Made by a program: the position numbers and the translations under genes | Notes under the pieces: model-generated | Databases searched by the model: none | Told to the model about the DNA's origin: nothing | Seen by the model: only the letters and a program-made list of their open reading frames with translations | Part shown: positions 9,501 to 17,500 of the stretch, piece by piece | Layout: each line of letters begins with the position of its first letter | How positions within the stretch are numbered: the first letter of the stretch is position 1 | IMG/VR virus record: IMGVR_UViG_3300042391_000537 | Coordinates: 1-30,229 of that record | DNA length: 30,229 bases | Reading direction: 5' to 3' (one strand) | Source: a virus

Positions 9501-11624
9501 GTCTGCTGTTATTTTTCCAGAAGCAACATCGTCCATGTACTCAAGAGCCGCGTCTACGTCATCTCCGAATATTAAACCTGCGCTTCGAAGTGCCCATATT
9601 TCTGCACCTATTTCAGCAGCACGCCTTTTGCCATCATATTGATTGTCAACGTCATCAATATATTTACCCCCCAACAACGCAACAATGTCCCCTCTAGAAC
9701 GGAGGCTTTTTAATGAATCGAGGTCAATCCCCATATAGTTTTCATTTATCATTAATGCAGCAAGCATGTCGTTATCGAGTTCGGCAACACTTGTAATGGT
9801 CTTGGGTCCATTCTTGGTGTTCATAACAAGAGAACCCCTAGCATCAAGTTCTCTCTTCATGTGTTCAAAAATGGCTGCAGCCTGAATCGAGTGAGCTATC
9901 TCGTGCTTCATATCATGGCGGCCAAGACCACGACCGCCGTCGACCATTGCTATCATCTGACCGGCATAGGCGTTTGAGTTAACAAGGAAATCTTTTACAG
10001 TGGAAGACCTGAGTGCCTCAGACATCCCTCCTTCTGCCCATATTCTGAGTCTTTCATCAGGGGAGAGAGCTGGAAGAAGAGAGTCTTCAAATTCCATTGA
10101 TTTAGGTATGTCTATATTGATTGAACCGTAAGGCATATTGGTTCTTCTGTCTATGCCGTCTATGCCATACGAAGCTCTGTCTTTGCCGGTTGGATGCATT
10201 CTTACTGCCCGGATAGACTTCATGTGTTCAGGATTTTTGATTACCTCATCAAGGAAAGCCTCAAGGTGCGCACGCTCAAGCTCTCTATATCTTTGAATTT
10301 CAATTTTGAGAAACAGTGCTTTTTCTTCATTCGAGCGAGTGTTCCAGTGTGCGTCGGTATTTTTTAGGCGTGAAGTCATCATTGCTTCAACATCAGCCTC
10401 AGTAGGCCTGCCTTCAATCTTTGCCGTTATAACGCCTGATTGTTCTAGTTTTTCAAACGCCTCGTATAGATGTTCGTTTGTTGCTTTTCTGCTGTCTCTT
10501 GTATCAATGTCAAGCTTTTGATAAAGGTCGGTCAAGCGCGCCTCTTGAGCGTCAATCTCTGCATAAACACGCTCAACGCCGTTGACCATCCAGCGTTCGT
10601 TTCTTGCAACACCGTTAGCTTCACGGAACTTACGCCATTCACCATGCTTCATTCTGGTTCCGTCTGGGTGATACCAGACGTTGTTGCCAAATATGCCATT
10701 CTCCATGTCGAAGAAGAAGTTGGCTACCCCTCTGGTAAAACCATCAGTACGTCTTGAATCATCGGATGGAATTAGTCTTTGCGCAAGGTTGATTGCCTCA
10801 GAAATCATATTTCCTGGAGTTATTCCAAAACAGTTAGAACCTGTCATGTCAGTGAATTGGTTTGCCGCTGGAGTCCCAGGAGGACAACGCATCTTCCCAA
10901 GCTCATCCATAATCACACCAAAGCGAGCGGCTGCTCTACCAGCAATAGTTGCACCTGGCATTCTTTGCTTCAGGGTCGAGCCAAGACTCTTCTCTTGCAT
11001 TTCTCCTGATGTTTCGTCAGATATGTCTTCTTCTATTTCGTTAGAGATGTCTGGGTTTACTTTAAAAGTTTTACCAAACCTCATTCGGTCAAACTCAACT
11101 TCAGTGTCTTCTATGGGTTCGCCAGTACGTGTATTTATTTTGTACTTAGACATCCTGATTTTGGGTTTTTTCTCCATCTGTTCAACAAACTGTTGAGGAG
11201 TAAAAATTGGTTCTCTGTCTACAAAACCAAAGTTTGGAACTTTATTAGAAGACTGTCTTTCTTCTGGAGAAGGAAACAGTTTGAGAACTTTGTCTGGACC
11301 CCATGTTGCATCGGGCATGTACCTAAATCCACGCTCGTCCTCAACCATCCCCGGAACGCCGCCTTTGTTGACACGCTTTTTACCGTCAGTATTTGGAGAT
11401 GTTCCTTGAGACGATTGCCCTATGGATGAAGCAGAAGCAGAAAGACCCGCCCCCATTGCGGCCTTTACAGAAAGGTCAGCATTAAGAACGGCCATGGAAG
11501 AGTTCTCTATAAGCCCGCGTCTAAAGTCGATAGCGGCGTCTGTAAAACTCTTTCGGCCCGTTATCGGGGTAAAAAATTCAGGTGATGTATAGACTCTTGT
11601 TTTAGTCTTAAACGTACCCGTCAT
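2871..11624 (-). CDS. 2917-aa capsid cargo polyprotein B (multi-enzyme)
   Basis: A single uninterrupted frame of 2917 residues (over 300 kDa), starting at ATG 11624 with AAGGA nine bases upstream, 17 bases after the 558-aa gene. Residues 1-1322 form one large segment with a Cys motif (C247-C265), an HEIAH zincin site (574-578) and an ADP-ribosyltransferase-like strand region near 1100-1185. After that, the motif R-[L/F]-S-S-G recurs at residues 1323, 1559, 1700, 1928, 2224, 2536 and 2679, with weaker forms RLASG at 1897 and RRVSG at 1906-1910. The pieces between them contain a ParB-like domain, two helical segments, a DEDDh exonuclease, a domain with an H-F-G start, a second ParB-like domain and a RelA/SpoT-like domain. 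It has no protease of its own kind. The identical sites in the neighbouring protease-bearing polyprotein suggest it is processed in trans. Cleavage and packaging are inferred. Confidence 0.9.
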   Translation of the reverse strand: MTGTFKTKTRVYTSPEFFTPITGRKSFTDAAIDFRRGLIENSSMAVLNADLSVKAAMGAGLSASASSIGQSSQGTSPNTDGKKRVNKGGVPGMVEDERGFRYMPDATWGPDKVLKLFPSPEERQSSNKVPNFGFVDREPIFTPQQFVEQMEKKPKIRMSKYKINTRTGEPIEDTEVEFDRMRFGKTFKVNPDISNEIEEDISDETSGEMQEKSLGSTLKQRMPGATIAGRAAARFGVIMDELGKMRCPPGTPAANQFTDMTGSNCFGITPGNMISEAINLAQRLIPSDDSRRTDGFTRGVANFFFDMENGIFGNNVWYHPDGTRMKHGEWRKFREANGVARNERWMVNGVERVYAEIDAQEARLTDLYQKLDIDTRDSRKATNEHLYEAFEKLEQSGVITAKIEGRPTEADVEAMMTSRLKNTDAHWNTRSNEEKALFLKIEIQRYRELERAHLEAFLDEVIKNPEHMKSIRAVRMHPTGKDRASYGIDGIDRRTNMPYGSINIDIPKSMEFEDSLLPALSPDERLRIWAEGGMSEALRSSTVKDFLVNSNAYAGQMIAMVDGGRGLGRHDMKHEIAHSIQAAAIFEHMKRELDARGSLVMNTKNGPKTITSVAELDNDMLAALMINENYMGIDLDSLKSLRSRGDIVALLGGKYIDDVDNQYDGKRRAAEIGAEIWALRSAGLIFGDDVDAALEYMDDVASGKITADRTVADSVLTRRVYDDHLDGTRRVREAREAREAAEEAARLAESADTPDEEFFDADTRAAEDRMSDAREAYALEKRAEVKTTKEQAKTMTEEEMIDFLSYSTEGSDALTEMLDAAGEAGEEPDWMSVMDRDTLDAQSKSVIDEWVKRFTVRRSPEALEKLLNMVDDKRESRGTLSPEKIEERRHREYLEGATERAKDLDLEDLVEFSSNWEELASSEGIEAPERTRRKEARDMYRDEYIKRRTEGPDSVSREDARKEFNAKLKELRKPKTTAERKKRDRVKPKKFNSHKGKDGAHTFATQERARLLEGATTAEKIAFVEMGSGETDVINMMAGHSEGMASARAIQRRNTRLKKNGILPDGLNQHEASVEEQVENFYIPLLELMDKSSLSQMVEMHLDGNEDSGLYIEDLLSGNAPEFTMGIGTGTLVTNKTDFSDGKKIVIRVPAGSRALLPDWSYRSDSDDGEQKIMIPPSKLHLVEIRDDGTVVLEVGEQMGTEATLKTAIEEIGPGNGGAGDVAYRTGLQKKLNKVVDKRITERRRQGMFDPDSKSPIEEERFSTTADTAATGAGFMPDRPPSAPSRATTDRGDIGTGDYDDDLSPAERRFQREERNRRRGNPRLSSGADTEKLVSISGPQDARRVIDSNLPASVRTEKEAYTILTELAKMAREAKAKGKDAPNYDFCKVSIPGTNLFCGDSKGIPRKKMPQFSGKPTPGSPADSRPKDKDGGVDGTQDFIKHMEGLGVKVEEKEVLASTLRASQNELVGEKVAGMMTNENFDPAGEPIFVSRDGYVIDGHHRWAAQVGRDLEDGNLGDLPLNVKVVDMDILEVLEEANKFAQEFGIAPKTAGNDAAQNRLSSGAKWGQMPSNNQQLARLLEPSNNDGFNEIYGPPQTRQERITQMAEMQSEVMTSLREMFDNVPGAGDSLGLDLNHIDPYLVDFIKNSSDEEIYELISQSAKNLHESFDARPRVRMRQDELDGFAASGRYGREKSFNNERFSSGLVKKGIKARAKERAIEIIADRIGMDEDSREVAEMVFNTASALKYGPEAALTRLAIDLGRRGSRELAEKTVEELVKRGKITDEQAKSILSKLDKVAPEGLPEPLKRGVGRAARATADAIDTPENRERLENAREAVGEAAGRAREAVGEGARNIAERGRERLRKLRERDDAGSLPSAPEDVPFGDFDPADAPVGRLASGRRLDRRVSGSDNGRERIMEGANVTRTRLSSGETPKIDKPKKPSRPRDPDNGPMTGKFIDIFRGVKSYQEMLDRYNEQEVIFFDYETTGFSPTDDRPVQIGAVKMKGGKVVERFNVFVNPEKELSDWSKENLLNADGKPLTNDWLSGQSSVNEGHQQLIDFFGPDALLGGQYTPFDLGFLEESLKNAGIEWTPAGVIDSKALADELLPRWTADGGDGPFALNPDGTKYATNSLGPLSDYLEVELTAWHTADADSEASAMIVQKILERAAEREDTPKHLLDVDNLPSVVAERRARHKLDMDKYFADLKQYKVDNEAYEASQTGERLSSGATMDDKLGKTVGIDELLADPTMAEELRKRSADIKALSDRERAQRFTDPNDPDSIYVIHFGASQLEGGQIDPARSRGQVGSNVPAAGNTRLVNDQTARYMVGLRNTARRDLSILEEIKRQMETDGVVDFEAIARTDPKDSMRAGRAKILLGVKRTDRDYERSTFTPPYWNPENFDAQIASENRTLSSLDKVADQLIADDYQYTSTYRASGLRDLRSSYGGRYAEGGSTEWGDNSPRSSTTGIHILKVKVGDNAIEQNSVGETHLVGKHTPVASLVVRADDYDDNPANDTWTGWMDMAIEADIKKGSGERLSSGATGRSPGLKTNRDRPMSEYGMDWKPEYSDKEWVKPAKNWEGWDDVPVTEVDLSSEIRPTESHLKGSSIDKVVSGEEAFRDGYHPNVIIDTDGKMYVSDGHNRVAMHRALGNEKMTARVIDLRTQDAPWGDKTPNTAETRLSSGEGPRSGKPKRAKMYKGYTLNEPANPTPKPGEYPDDVVEAATKQRAKIAEVEAEITKLLIDLADKNKAQMEGLDFRMKALNSLMRKIAAEKDSEHGGDAQKAAEAMSDVVRYTMSYEPDDYVAGVKDVIAQMQKLGYDLRVKNYWEADDPYQGINVAAIHPNGTKFELQFHTPQSVADKEKIHAIYEDYRTEKDYLKRLVMYRKMVNLANKIGVPIPPDELMKIGIIKTQPFTPR
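3591..4004 (-). other. Polyprotein B segment: ParB-like domain 2
   Basis: Residues 2541-2678 between RLSSG sites. Core motif M-Y-V-S-D-G-H-N-R-V-A-M-H-R-A-L (Asp2638 to Arg2642), preceded by E-I-R-P-T-E-S-H-L and followed by strand V-I-D-L-R, the usual order of a ParB-like fold. It is short (about 138 residues) and lacks a helix-turn-helix DNA-binding domain. This is the second copy of the fold in the protein, but it diverges strongly from the first. Confidence 0.6.
4020..4940 (-). other. Polyprotein B segment: unassigned domain with H-F-G start
   Basis: Residues 2229-2535 between two sites with near-identical surroundings (both read G-E-R-L-S-S-G-A-T). The core starts with S-I-Y-V-I-H-F-G-A-S (His2286) and G-G-Q-I-D-P-A-R-S-R-G. 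It contains a Tyr/Ser/Gly-rich loop and ends with E-T-H-L-V-G-K-H-T-P-V-A-S. The H-x-G start and late Glu strand are compatible with a His-Tyr-Glu type ADP-ribosyltransferase fold, but the match is loose and I would not assign an activity. Confidence 0.35.
4956..5828 (-). other. Polyprotein B segment: DEDDh 3'-5' exonuclease
   Basis: Residues 1933-2223 between RLSSG sites at 1928 and 2224. All exonuclease motifs of the DnaQ/epsilon class are present: Exo I F-F-D-Y-E-T-T-G (Asp1984, Glu1986), Exo II in Y-T-P-F-D-L-G-F-L-E (Asp2076), and Exo III H-T-A-D-A-D-S-E-A (His2148 and Asp2153). The spacing matches a stand-alone 3'-5' exonuclease of about 200 residues. A proline/lysine-rich lead-in of about 45 residues separates it from the upstream site. 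The catalytic residues are intact, so an active nuclease is likely. Confidence 0.88.
6951..7643 (-). other. Polyprotein B segment: ParB-like domain 1
   Basis: Residues 1328-1558, bounded by RLSSG sites at 1323 and 1559. Early in the piece is a Cys pair in F-C-K-V-S-I-P-G-T-N-L-F-C-G, then GIPRKKMPQ. The hallmark is V-I-D-G-H-H-R-W-A-A (Asp1498 to Arg1502), the core of the ParB/sulfiredoxin-like fold, preceded by NELVGEKV and P-I-F-V-S-R-D-G strands. In phage proteins this fold can bind nucleotides or nick DNA; which applies here cannot be read from sequence. Confidence 0.65.
7659..11624 (-). other. Polyprotein B segment 1: zincin and ART-like region
   Basis: Residues 1-1322, before the first canonical site. 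Seen: R-C-P-P-G-T-P ... Q-F-T-D ... C at 246-265; the HEIAH metallopeptidase motif at 574-578 (His574, Glu575, His578), preceded by a glycine-rich G-R-G-L-G-R-H stretch; long Ala/Glu/Arg-rich helices around 700-1000; and near 1130-1185 a beta pattern with IRVPAGSRALLP followed by GEQKIMIPP and VVLEV. The last pattern resembles the end of an ADP-ribosyltransferase fold, in which E-x-E normally precedes the final strand. Here the second Glu is Lys1172, so if this is such a fold it is probably inactive or divergent. Confidence 0.5.
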
Positions 11625-11641
11625 GTCGGGTCGTCCTTGCT

Positions 11642-13318
11642 CTAGTTTGTTTCTGTTTCGGCTTGAAGAAGTTCAAACTCAATCAAAGAAGCCATAAGAC
11701 CTGCGTCTACGGTGTCACTCTTTTTTTCAGTTCCGCCACCCATGACCCAGTTGGAAGGAATAAGACTTTCTTTGCCCATGTCCTTAGCACGCTTCATGAT
11801 GTGACGCTTTGCGGCTTCTTTATCCTTTGCGCGACCGTGAGCCTGAATTGCGTTACGCAAATCTGATTCGCTCTTAATTGGGAAAGAACCATCTGACATT
11901 GCAGTTCCTTCTTTAGACATCGAGTTGCGTTGGTCGTCAGTAAATGCGCGTTTAAGTGCAATCTCTGCAGCCTCTGCTTCAATCTCTTCTGCCTCGTCCA
12001 TCTCGTACTTATCGTAACCAAGGACTTCTCCGTCAAGAGAAACAAAAACGTCGTATGACTTTCCGTCAAAGCCGTCAATTTCAACTGCGTATGAATCAAT
12101 TCCCTCAAAAGAGTCTGGCTCTACACCTATTACATGGCCATCAATTGACTTGACCGCAATGTCTGCTGCTTCGTGGAACTGAATCATCTCAAGTCCACCC
12201 TGTGCTGACTTCTGTTCAAACACTGAGTTGTCAAGCTTGTGGAAGCCTTGCACTTCAGCAGTTGTTCCATCAATAAAAACTTCATTCACAGAGCCACTCT
12301 TTGTCTGCACATCAATGACGTACATGTCAGCTTTTGCTGAGTAGCCAGAATCAAGAACTTTTCCGTCAAACATTTGCTCGGCAATGCCTTCAACATGAAG
12401 CAAGCCAGGAAGACCCTTTTCAGCAATACATCCGCCTGGGCAATCATCACAAACAGACGAACCGCCTGGATAAGCTTTTCTTTCAATTGCACACAGGTAG
12501 CCGTTGGCACCAAAGGCTTCAGACTTCATACCCATAGACTTGATACGCTTTTTGCGCATTCTTTCAAGCATCATCTGCTTTTCTACTTCTTCGTCGTCGG
12601 GCATTTCTTCAGACACTTCGTCCTCGTCCATGCCTTTGCCTTTGAACCCGTTTGAAGTTGAAGCAAGACCACGAGCCTTACGCTTCTTGTTTAGGGTTGC
12701 CAAGAGTTCTTTTTCTTCATCAGTCAAGTCCTCTTCTTCATCGGGCATGTCTTCCATCTCGGTTCCGTCAGGCGTCATGTGTGTGCCGTTCATGCCCTTG
12801 AAGCCGTTTGTGGTGGCGGCGAGACCGCGAGCCTTACGCTTCTTGTTTACCTGCGAGAGAAAAGCCTTCTCTTCGTCAGTCATCTCTTCTTCGTCGGTCA
12901 TATCCTCTTCCTCTTCGTAGTCATCTTCCATGTTCATTCCCTTGAACTTGCGACCTTTGCGCTTTTTTAGAAGCATTCGAAGGAGGCCTTTTTCTTCATC
13001 GGTCAATTCTTCTTCTTCGTCTTCTTCTGGGACCTCAAGTTGTTCCGGTTCCATGTTGGCATCTTCCATAGCCATTGGGCCAGCAGGGCGTGCAGGACGA
13101 GGCGCAGGCATTGCTCTGTCTTCGTCTTCCATTTCCTCTTCTTCGTCCTCGGCCTCATCCACGGGGACCATCTTCATCTGAACCGGCAAGGCTCCGCACT
13201 TGCCGCACACTTTTGCGCCAGGGGTAAACCCGCATGCTGAAGCATCTACGCCTTTTGCGCACTTCAGAACTTCGCCCTCAGTGCTGACACTAAGGCTGTT
13301 GTTCATTTCGTCGTTCAT
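11642..13318 (-). CDS. 558-aa acidic repeat protein, PepSY-like and DUF6582-like ends
   Basis: Starts at ATG 13318 with AGGAG nine bases upstream. Residues 20-41 hold four cysteines (C20, C29, C38, C41), a likely zinc knuckle, and a second set is C276, C290, C293, C297. Between them are three degenerate repeats of the form LTDEEK-x-LL...KKRKARGLA...NGFKGM (about 105-128, 146-175, 198-227) alternating with very acidic tracts. Residues 325-360 and 408-435 form two beta units like PepSY modules (Y-V-I-D-V-Q-T-K-S-G; Y-A-V-E-I-D-G-F-D-G-K). Residues 475-525 (FPIKSESDLRNAIQAHGRAK, later RAKDMGKESLIP) match what I remember as DUF6582, often seen in actinophage head proteins. It lacks RLSSG sites and does not look like an HK97-fold major capsid protein. 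A scaffold, internal or decoration protein is plausible. It has its own candidate promoter upstream. Confidence 0.85.
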   Translation of the reverse strand: MNDEMNNSLSVSTEGEVLKCAKGVDASACGFTPGAKVCGKCGALPVQMKMVPVDEAEDEEEEMEDEDRAMPAPRPARPAGPMAMEDANMEPEQLEVPEEDEEEELTDEEKGLLRMLLKKRKGRKFKGMNMEDDYEEEEDMTDEEEMTDEEKAFLSQVNKKRKARGLAATTNGFKGMNGTHMTPDGTEMEDMPDEEEDLTDEEKELLATLNKKRKARGLASTSNGFKGKGMDEDEVSEEMPDDEEVEKQMMLERMRKKRIKSMGMKSEAFGANGYLCAIERKAYPGGSSVCDDCPGGCIAEKGLPGLLHVEGIAEQMFDGKVLDSGYSAKADMYVIDVQTKSGSVNEVFIDGTTAEVQGFHKLDNSVFEQKSAQGGLEMIQFHEAADIAVKSIDGHVIGVEPDSFEGIDSYAVEIDGFDGKSYDVFVSLDGEVLGYDKYEMDEAEEIEAEAAEIALKRAFTDDQRNSMSKEGTAMSDGSFPIKSESDLRNAIQAHGRAKDKEAAKRHIMKRAKDMGKESLIPSNWVMGGGTEKKSDTVDAGLMASLIEFELLQAETETN

Positions 13319-13405
13319 ATTAGATGACTCCTAATTCGTAAGTACCGTAAATTATACTCTAAACGTATCATTTGAGTAAGTATTGCGGTGTATGTGTGTT
13401 GAATG
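13319..13405 (-). promoter_or_regulatory. Intergenic candidate promoter for the 558-aa gene
   Basis: The 87-bp gap between the stop of polyprotein A and the 558-aa gene contains a perfect TATAAT on the minus strand (13351-13356). It would place transcription start about 26 bases before the ATG and leave room for the AGGAG at 13328-13332. No good -35 box is seen at 16-18 bp (closest is TTACTC). No terminator hairpin is visible. A separate promoter here would uncouple the downstream genes from the 12.5-kb gene in front of them. Confidence 0.4.
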
Positions 13406-14548
13406 TTATTTATTTCTGCTCAGACGTTCAAGGAAAATTGCTGTTTCTGCAATTCTTTCCCAACTTCTATTAACAAGACCCGATGAATGCTTTTCATCAT
13501 CCAGAGACTTAATCAAGAACGGTGCATGAAGTGGGTCTTTACTCCACTCGATAGACGCATCTTTGAATTCGTATAGTGGGTCATTGAAAACTTGCAAACT
13601 CTTTACATCGACTGCTTCTTCAGCTGCCGACTCTGCATCCGATGCTATTTCGCCCATTTCTTCCAGGACTATCTTCATCTTTGTGATGAGCATCTTTGAT
13701 GCTTCTTGAGCCTTTGTAGAAGCCTCTTGCAAGGCGTTTGGCTCATCACGAAGAACCTGAAGCCAGTTGGCCAAGTAGTGGGCGTGGTCTTCTCTTGGTT
13801 CCGCAGAAAGCCCGAACATTGCAAGCAAGAATGCTGAACCAAATTCTGCAATGAGTTCTTCTCTTGCATACTCTGGTGAGCCAAACTGGTTCATGTTTTT
13901 TCTGTCAAGCCTTGACGAATGGCCGGTCCAGTGGACAAGCTCGTGAGCAAGAGTTCCATAATAGCCCTCTGGTGTCTTGAAGAGTTCAAATGGAGGCATA
14001 ACAACATGGTCTTCACGAGGAGAGTAGTAAGCCCTGCTTCCGTCTCCCGTGTTGATTGTTGCACCAATTTCCTTGATTGCGTCCTCAAGTTTTCCGACTC
14101 TTTGCTCTGGAGTAAGAGCATCGGTTGGAAGCTTCAAGAATTCTTCGCGGTCAATACCCTCAACCTGGTCGAGGTTGAACACGTGTGCGGTTGTGAAATA
14201 GATACCCTTAGACTTGCGAACCTTCTTGCCTGTATCTGGGTCAATTTCATCTCCAAACATCGTTTTAGGCATAAGAATCGCAGTGGCTTTTTCACCCTTC
14301 TTTACGCTTCCGCCGAGCTTCTTCCATTGCTGGAATCCGCCCCAATGAGGAGTTGCGTAGCCCTTTTCTTCTGCTGCAAGCATGAGAGCAAAGAGGTTTC
14401 CGCCTGAGTACATATTCTTTGTAGAAGCGTTTCTCGGCATATTGCCGGCCTTGTGCCACGGTGCTTCCCACTTGCCACCATCTTTTTGTGACTTTTCAAT
14501 CATGTTGATGAGATGGCTTGTGAGGTTTTGGTAGTACTCTTCTGCTTT
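13406..14548 (-). other. Polyprotein A C-terminal segment: ArdC-type antirestriction protein
   Basis: Residues 3793-4172 after the last RLSSG site. The N-terminal half is ArdC-like single-strand DNA-binding sequence (W-E-A-P-W-H, N-M-Y-S-G-G-N, W-G-G-F-Q-Q-W, V-K-K-G-E-K-A-T). The C-terminal half is the metallopeptidase: H-E-L-V-H-W-T-G-H (His3994, Glu3995, His3998) and E-E-L-I-A-E near 4022-4027. ArdC proteins protect incoming plasmid DNA from restriction. A degenerate site KHSSG at 4145 could trim the last 23 residues. Confidence 0.9.
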
Positions 14549-17500
14549 TCCTGAAGAAAGTCTTGTGCCTTCTGGTACTCCAAAGTCAATTCCAGTTACT
14601 GGAACAGCCTTCTTTTTTCCGCCAGCCTTGCTGATAGAAGCTTCAACTTTAAGAAGTCGTCGATTTATGTCGTCACCCATTCCGTATGGACCTTCGGTCC
14701 AGCCCGGCATCGCGCTCATCATTTCTTCAAGCTGTGGATGAAGTGTTCCGAGTCGGCCGTCTTCTCCACCGATTCCGCCTTGGTATGCCTTATCGATTTT
14801 AATCATTGCAGCAGCAATTTTGTCATCTATTGCTTGCACCCAGTAGTTGTCCTCGGTGTTCCCCCACTTCTTGATTGCGTCTGCTCTTTCTCCCTTGAGT
14901 CTTTCAATCTTGGAAAGATTGTCTTCTATCTCTTCAAGTGTTTCATCCAGTTTTTCTCTTGCTATTTCGAAATGTCTTTCTACATCATCAATGTAGGAAT
15001 CTAGTCGAACAAACGAATCAATCATTTCTTCAATTTCTTCCAGTGGGAATCCAGCTTTTACTAGTTCGTCTTGGTAGTCGTACACGCTAAATCCTTGAGT
15101 GTTTTTGCGATTCATTGTGAAAAGTTCGGAAATTGCTTGTCTTGTCTTGAGCGCTTTTTCAACATCTTCTAAATTTCTATGTGGAGTCTTTCTTTGAATC
15201 AGCGGCTCCCTGTCGAATCCAGGATTAGCGGGTGTTGCATCTTTTGCGGCTTGACTAATATTGCTTGGAACAAGCTTCCCGTTTTCGTCTTTGAATGGAA
15301 GGCTTTCTCCGCTTGAAAGTCGAGAAGTATTGCCTTCTCTACGAGCAGCAGCATCGTTCATAGCGTCAGCTCTTCTGCTTGAAGATGTTCTTGCTACAAA
15401 CCTTTGACCTGAAGACATTCTTGGCGCACCGGGAACAGCAGAGCTAAGGTTGTCAACATATCCGCCAGTTTCGTCCTTGGGGAAAAGTTCGTCTTGACTT
15501 ATTTCTGGGTATCCAGACCTTGCGAGAGCATCGTTCACTCGCCCAAGCAGTTCAGAAAGTTTAGCATCGCTAATCATTCCGTCTTCCTTCATGTCACCCT
15601 TGATGGATACGCGACCTTCTTTGATTCGCTTTTCCCATGCTTGCTTGCGGCCAAAAGAAGCAGTAATTGCCTCAATCAGAACAGCTACTGAATTGGGAAC
15701 GCCTTCTTTGTTCATTTTGTCTTTTATTCTCAACAAAGCGGCATCGGAAAGCATTCTTGAGTCATATTCGGCAGCCAATGAATCAAATCTTGAATCACCA
15801 AGACTTGCCATTGCTTCTTTCATGTTCTTAAACTTTCCAGAAGCAACAAGAGCATGCATAAACTCGTCGGAAATTCCCAATTTTTTAAGGTCACTTTTTG
15901 TTGGTGCCCTTGTGACCGACAAAGGAGTCAGTCCTACTTTTGCACTAACTTCATTCATTGCTTCAATAAGCCTGTTCAGCTCTTCAGTTGAAGGTTCTGG
16001 ATTTTTAGAATCTCTTTCAACCCCAAGAATGTCCATCATGTTTGAAGCAGTAACGCTATGTCCACGCTTAATCCACTTTGCTGCAAATTCCTTGTCAGCC
16101 ATTACGGTTTTTTCGCCAACTCTTGCCTGAGATGGTGCTCTCGTTGGCTCTAGCTGTTCTGACCTTCTTGCGGCTCGTGGTGCTACTGCAAATTCTGAAT
16201 CCACTACTGGGTTCCTGAACGAGCCACTACGAGCATTCCACTTAGGGTTGTCAAAAATTGCTTCCGAGTTAAAACGCTCTACTGGAGATTCGTAAACAGG
16301 CTCTGGTGGGTTTTTGCCTCTTGCTAGTTCAGCATCAAATTGTTCTCTTGAAAGACTGTCCCATTTTTCTTTAGACCAGTTAACCCTGCCTTGTTCGTCA
16401 AGGTCATATTCCGGGGTAGCGATATCGCTATGGCGAACCCACTTTGGAGCACCATCAAATCCCCAGATTCTTGTTACGTCCTCATTACCAAGCTGGCCAG
16501 CCTCTAGGTAATGTTTTCCTTCCTTGAGGTCGTCAAGCATGTCTGCAGCCGTTCCCGCCATGATGTATACGGGCTTGCCGTCAAGCATGTCTTGCGCATC
16601 TTTTTCTGGTATGCCAAGAATTGAAGAAATACGTTGAGCGTCTCCAATTTCGCGAAGAGTTCTGATGGCATCTTCTTCGTTTACTTCAATAAAGTCAAGA
16701 AGCCTGCCTGCGTCAACGGGCCAGCCGTTGTTTGACGAATATTCCATATCTGGATTAGCAATAATCTTTTTTGCAACTTCTGCATTAAGAATATGAGATT
16801 CCTTACCCTTTGGAACAGAACCAAGTATGCCCAGCATGTCGGACGGGATTACTGCGGTACCCGGGTCACTGTGGAACGCATCCAACGATGCGCGGACCTG
16901 TTCTCTGCTGTTGTACTTGCCGCTGCCGGTTGGAGGTGGTCCAAAGTATTCTCCAGAAGAAAGTCTTCTTTGGATTCGTGAACCCGACTCGCCATCTGGC
17001 GCAAAACGGGCTCCAGAATAGAACCTGTACGGGCGAGTGTAACCGTCGTCCGTTTGGCTATTCTCTAGCCATTTGGGGAGGTTGTTCCATTCTTGCAATG
17101 CCTCAAGGACATACTTACCAAGTGGTGCTTCTTTTTCTTCGGCAACTTCAAAAACATCTTTGTTAAAGAATTCCACAAACATTTGCGTGTCATCATCGTC
17201 TTCGCGTATTTGTTTTAACGCTTTAATTATGTCTTCTTTTGGAAGGCCTTCTAAGTCGCGTAATTGCTTATAGTATGGCTCGTATGCTGAAGGTCTTTGC
17301 GTGTTTTCAAAAATGTCTGTTATTTCTGAAAGATTTTCTGCAGTAAATTCCCATGGCGATGGAGGGTTTTGGCCCCATGTTTCATGAGAGCTCCAAAAGT
17401 CGGAAAGGAATTCATCTGTTTCTTCTGGGAAATCCCTCCATGAATCAGATATAGACCTGTAATCGTCGCTTGCCATGTCTATCCACTTATCGGAGTCGTC

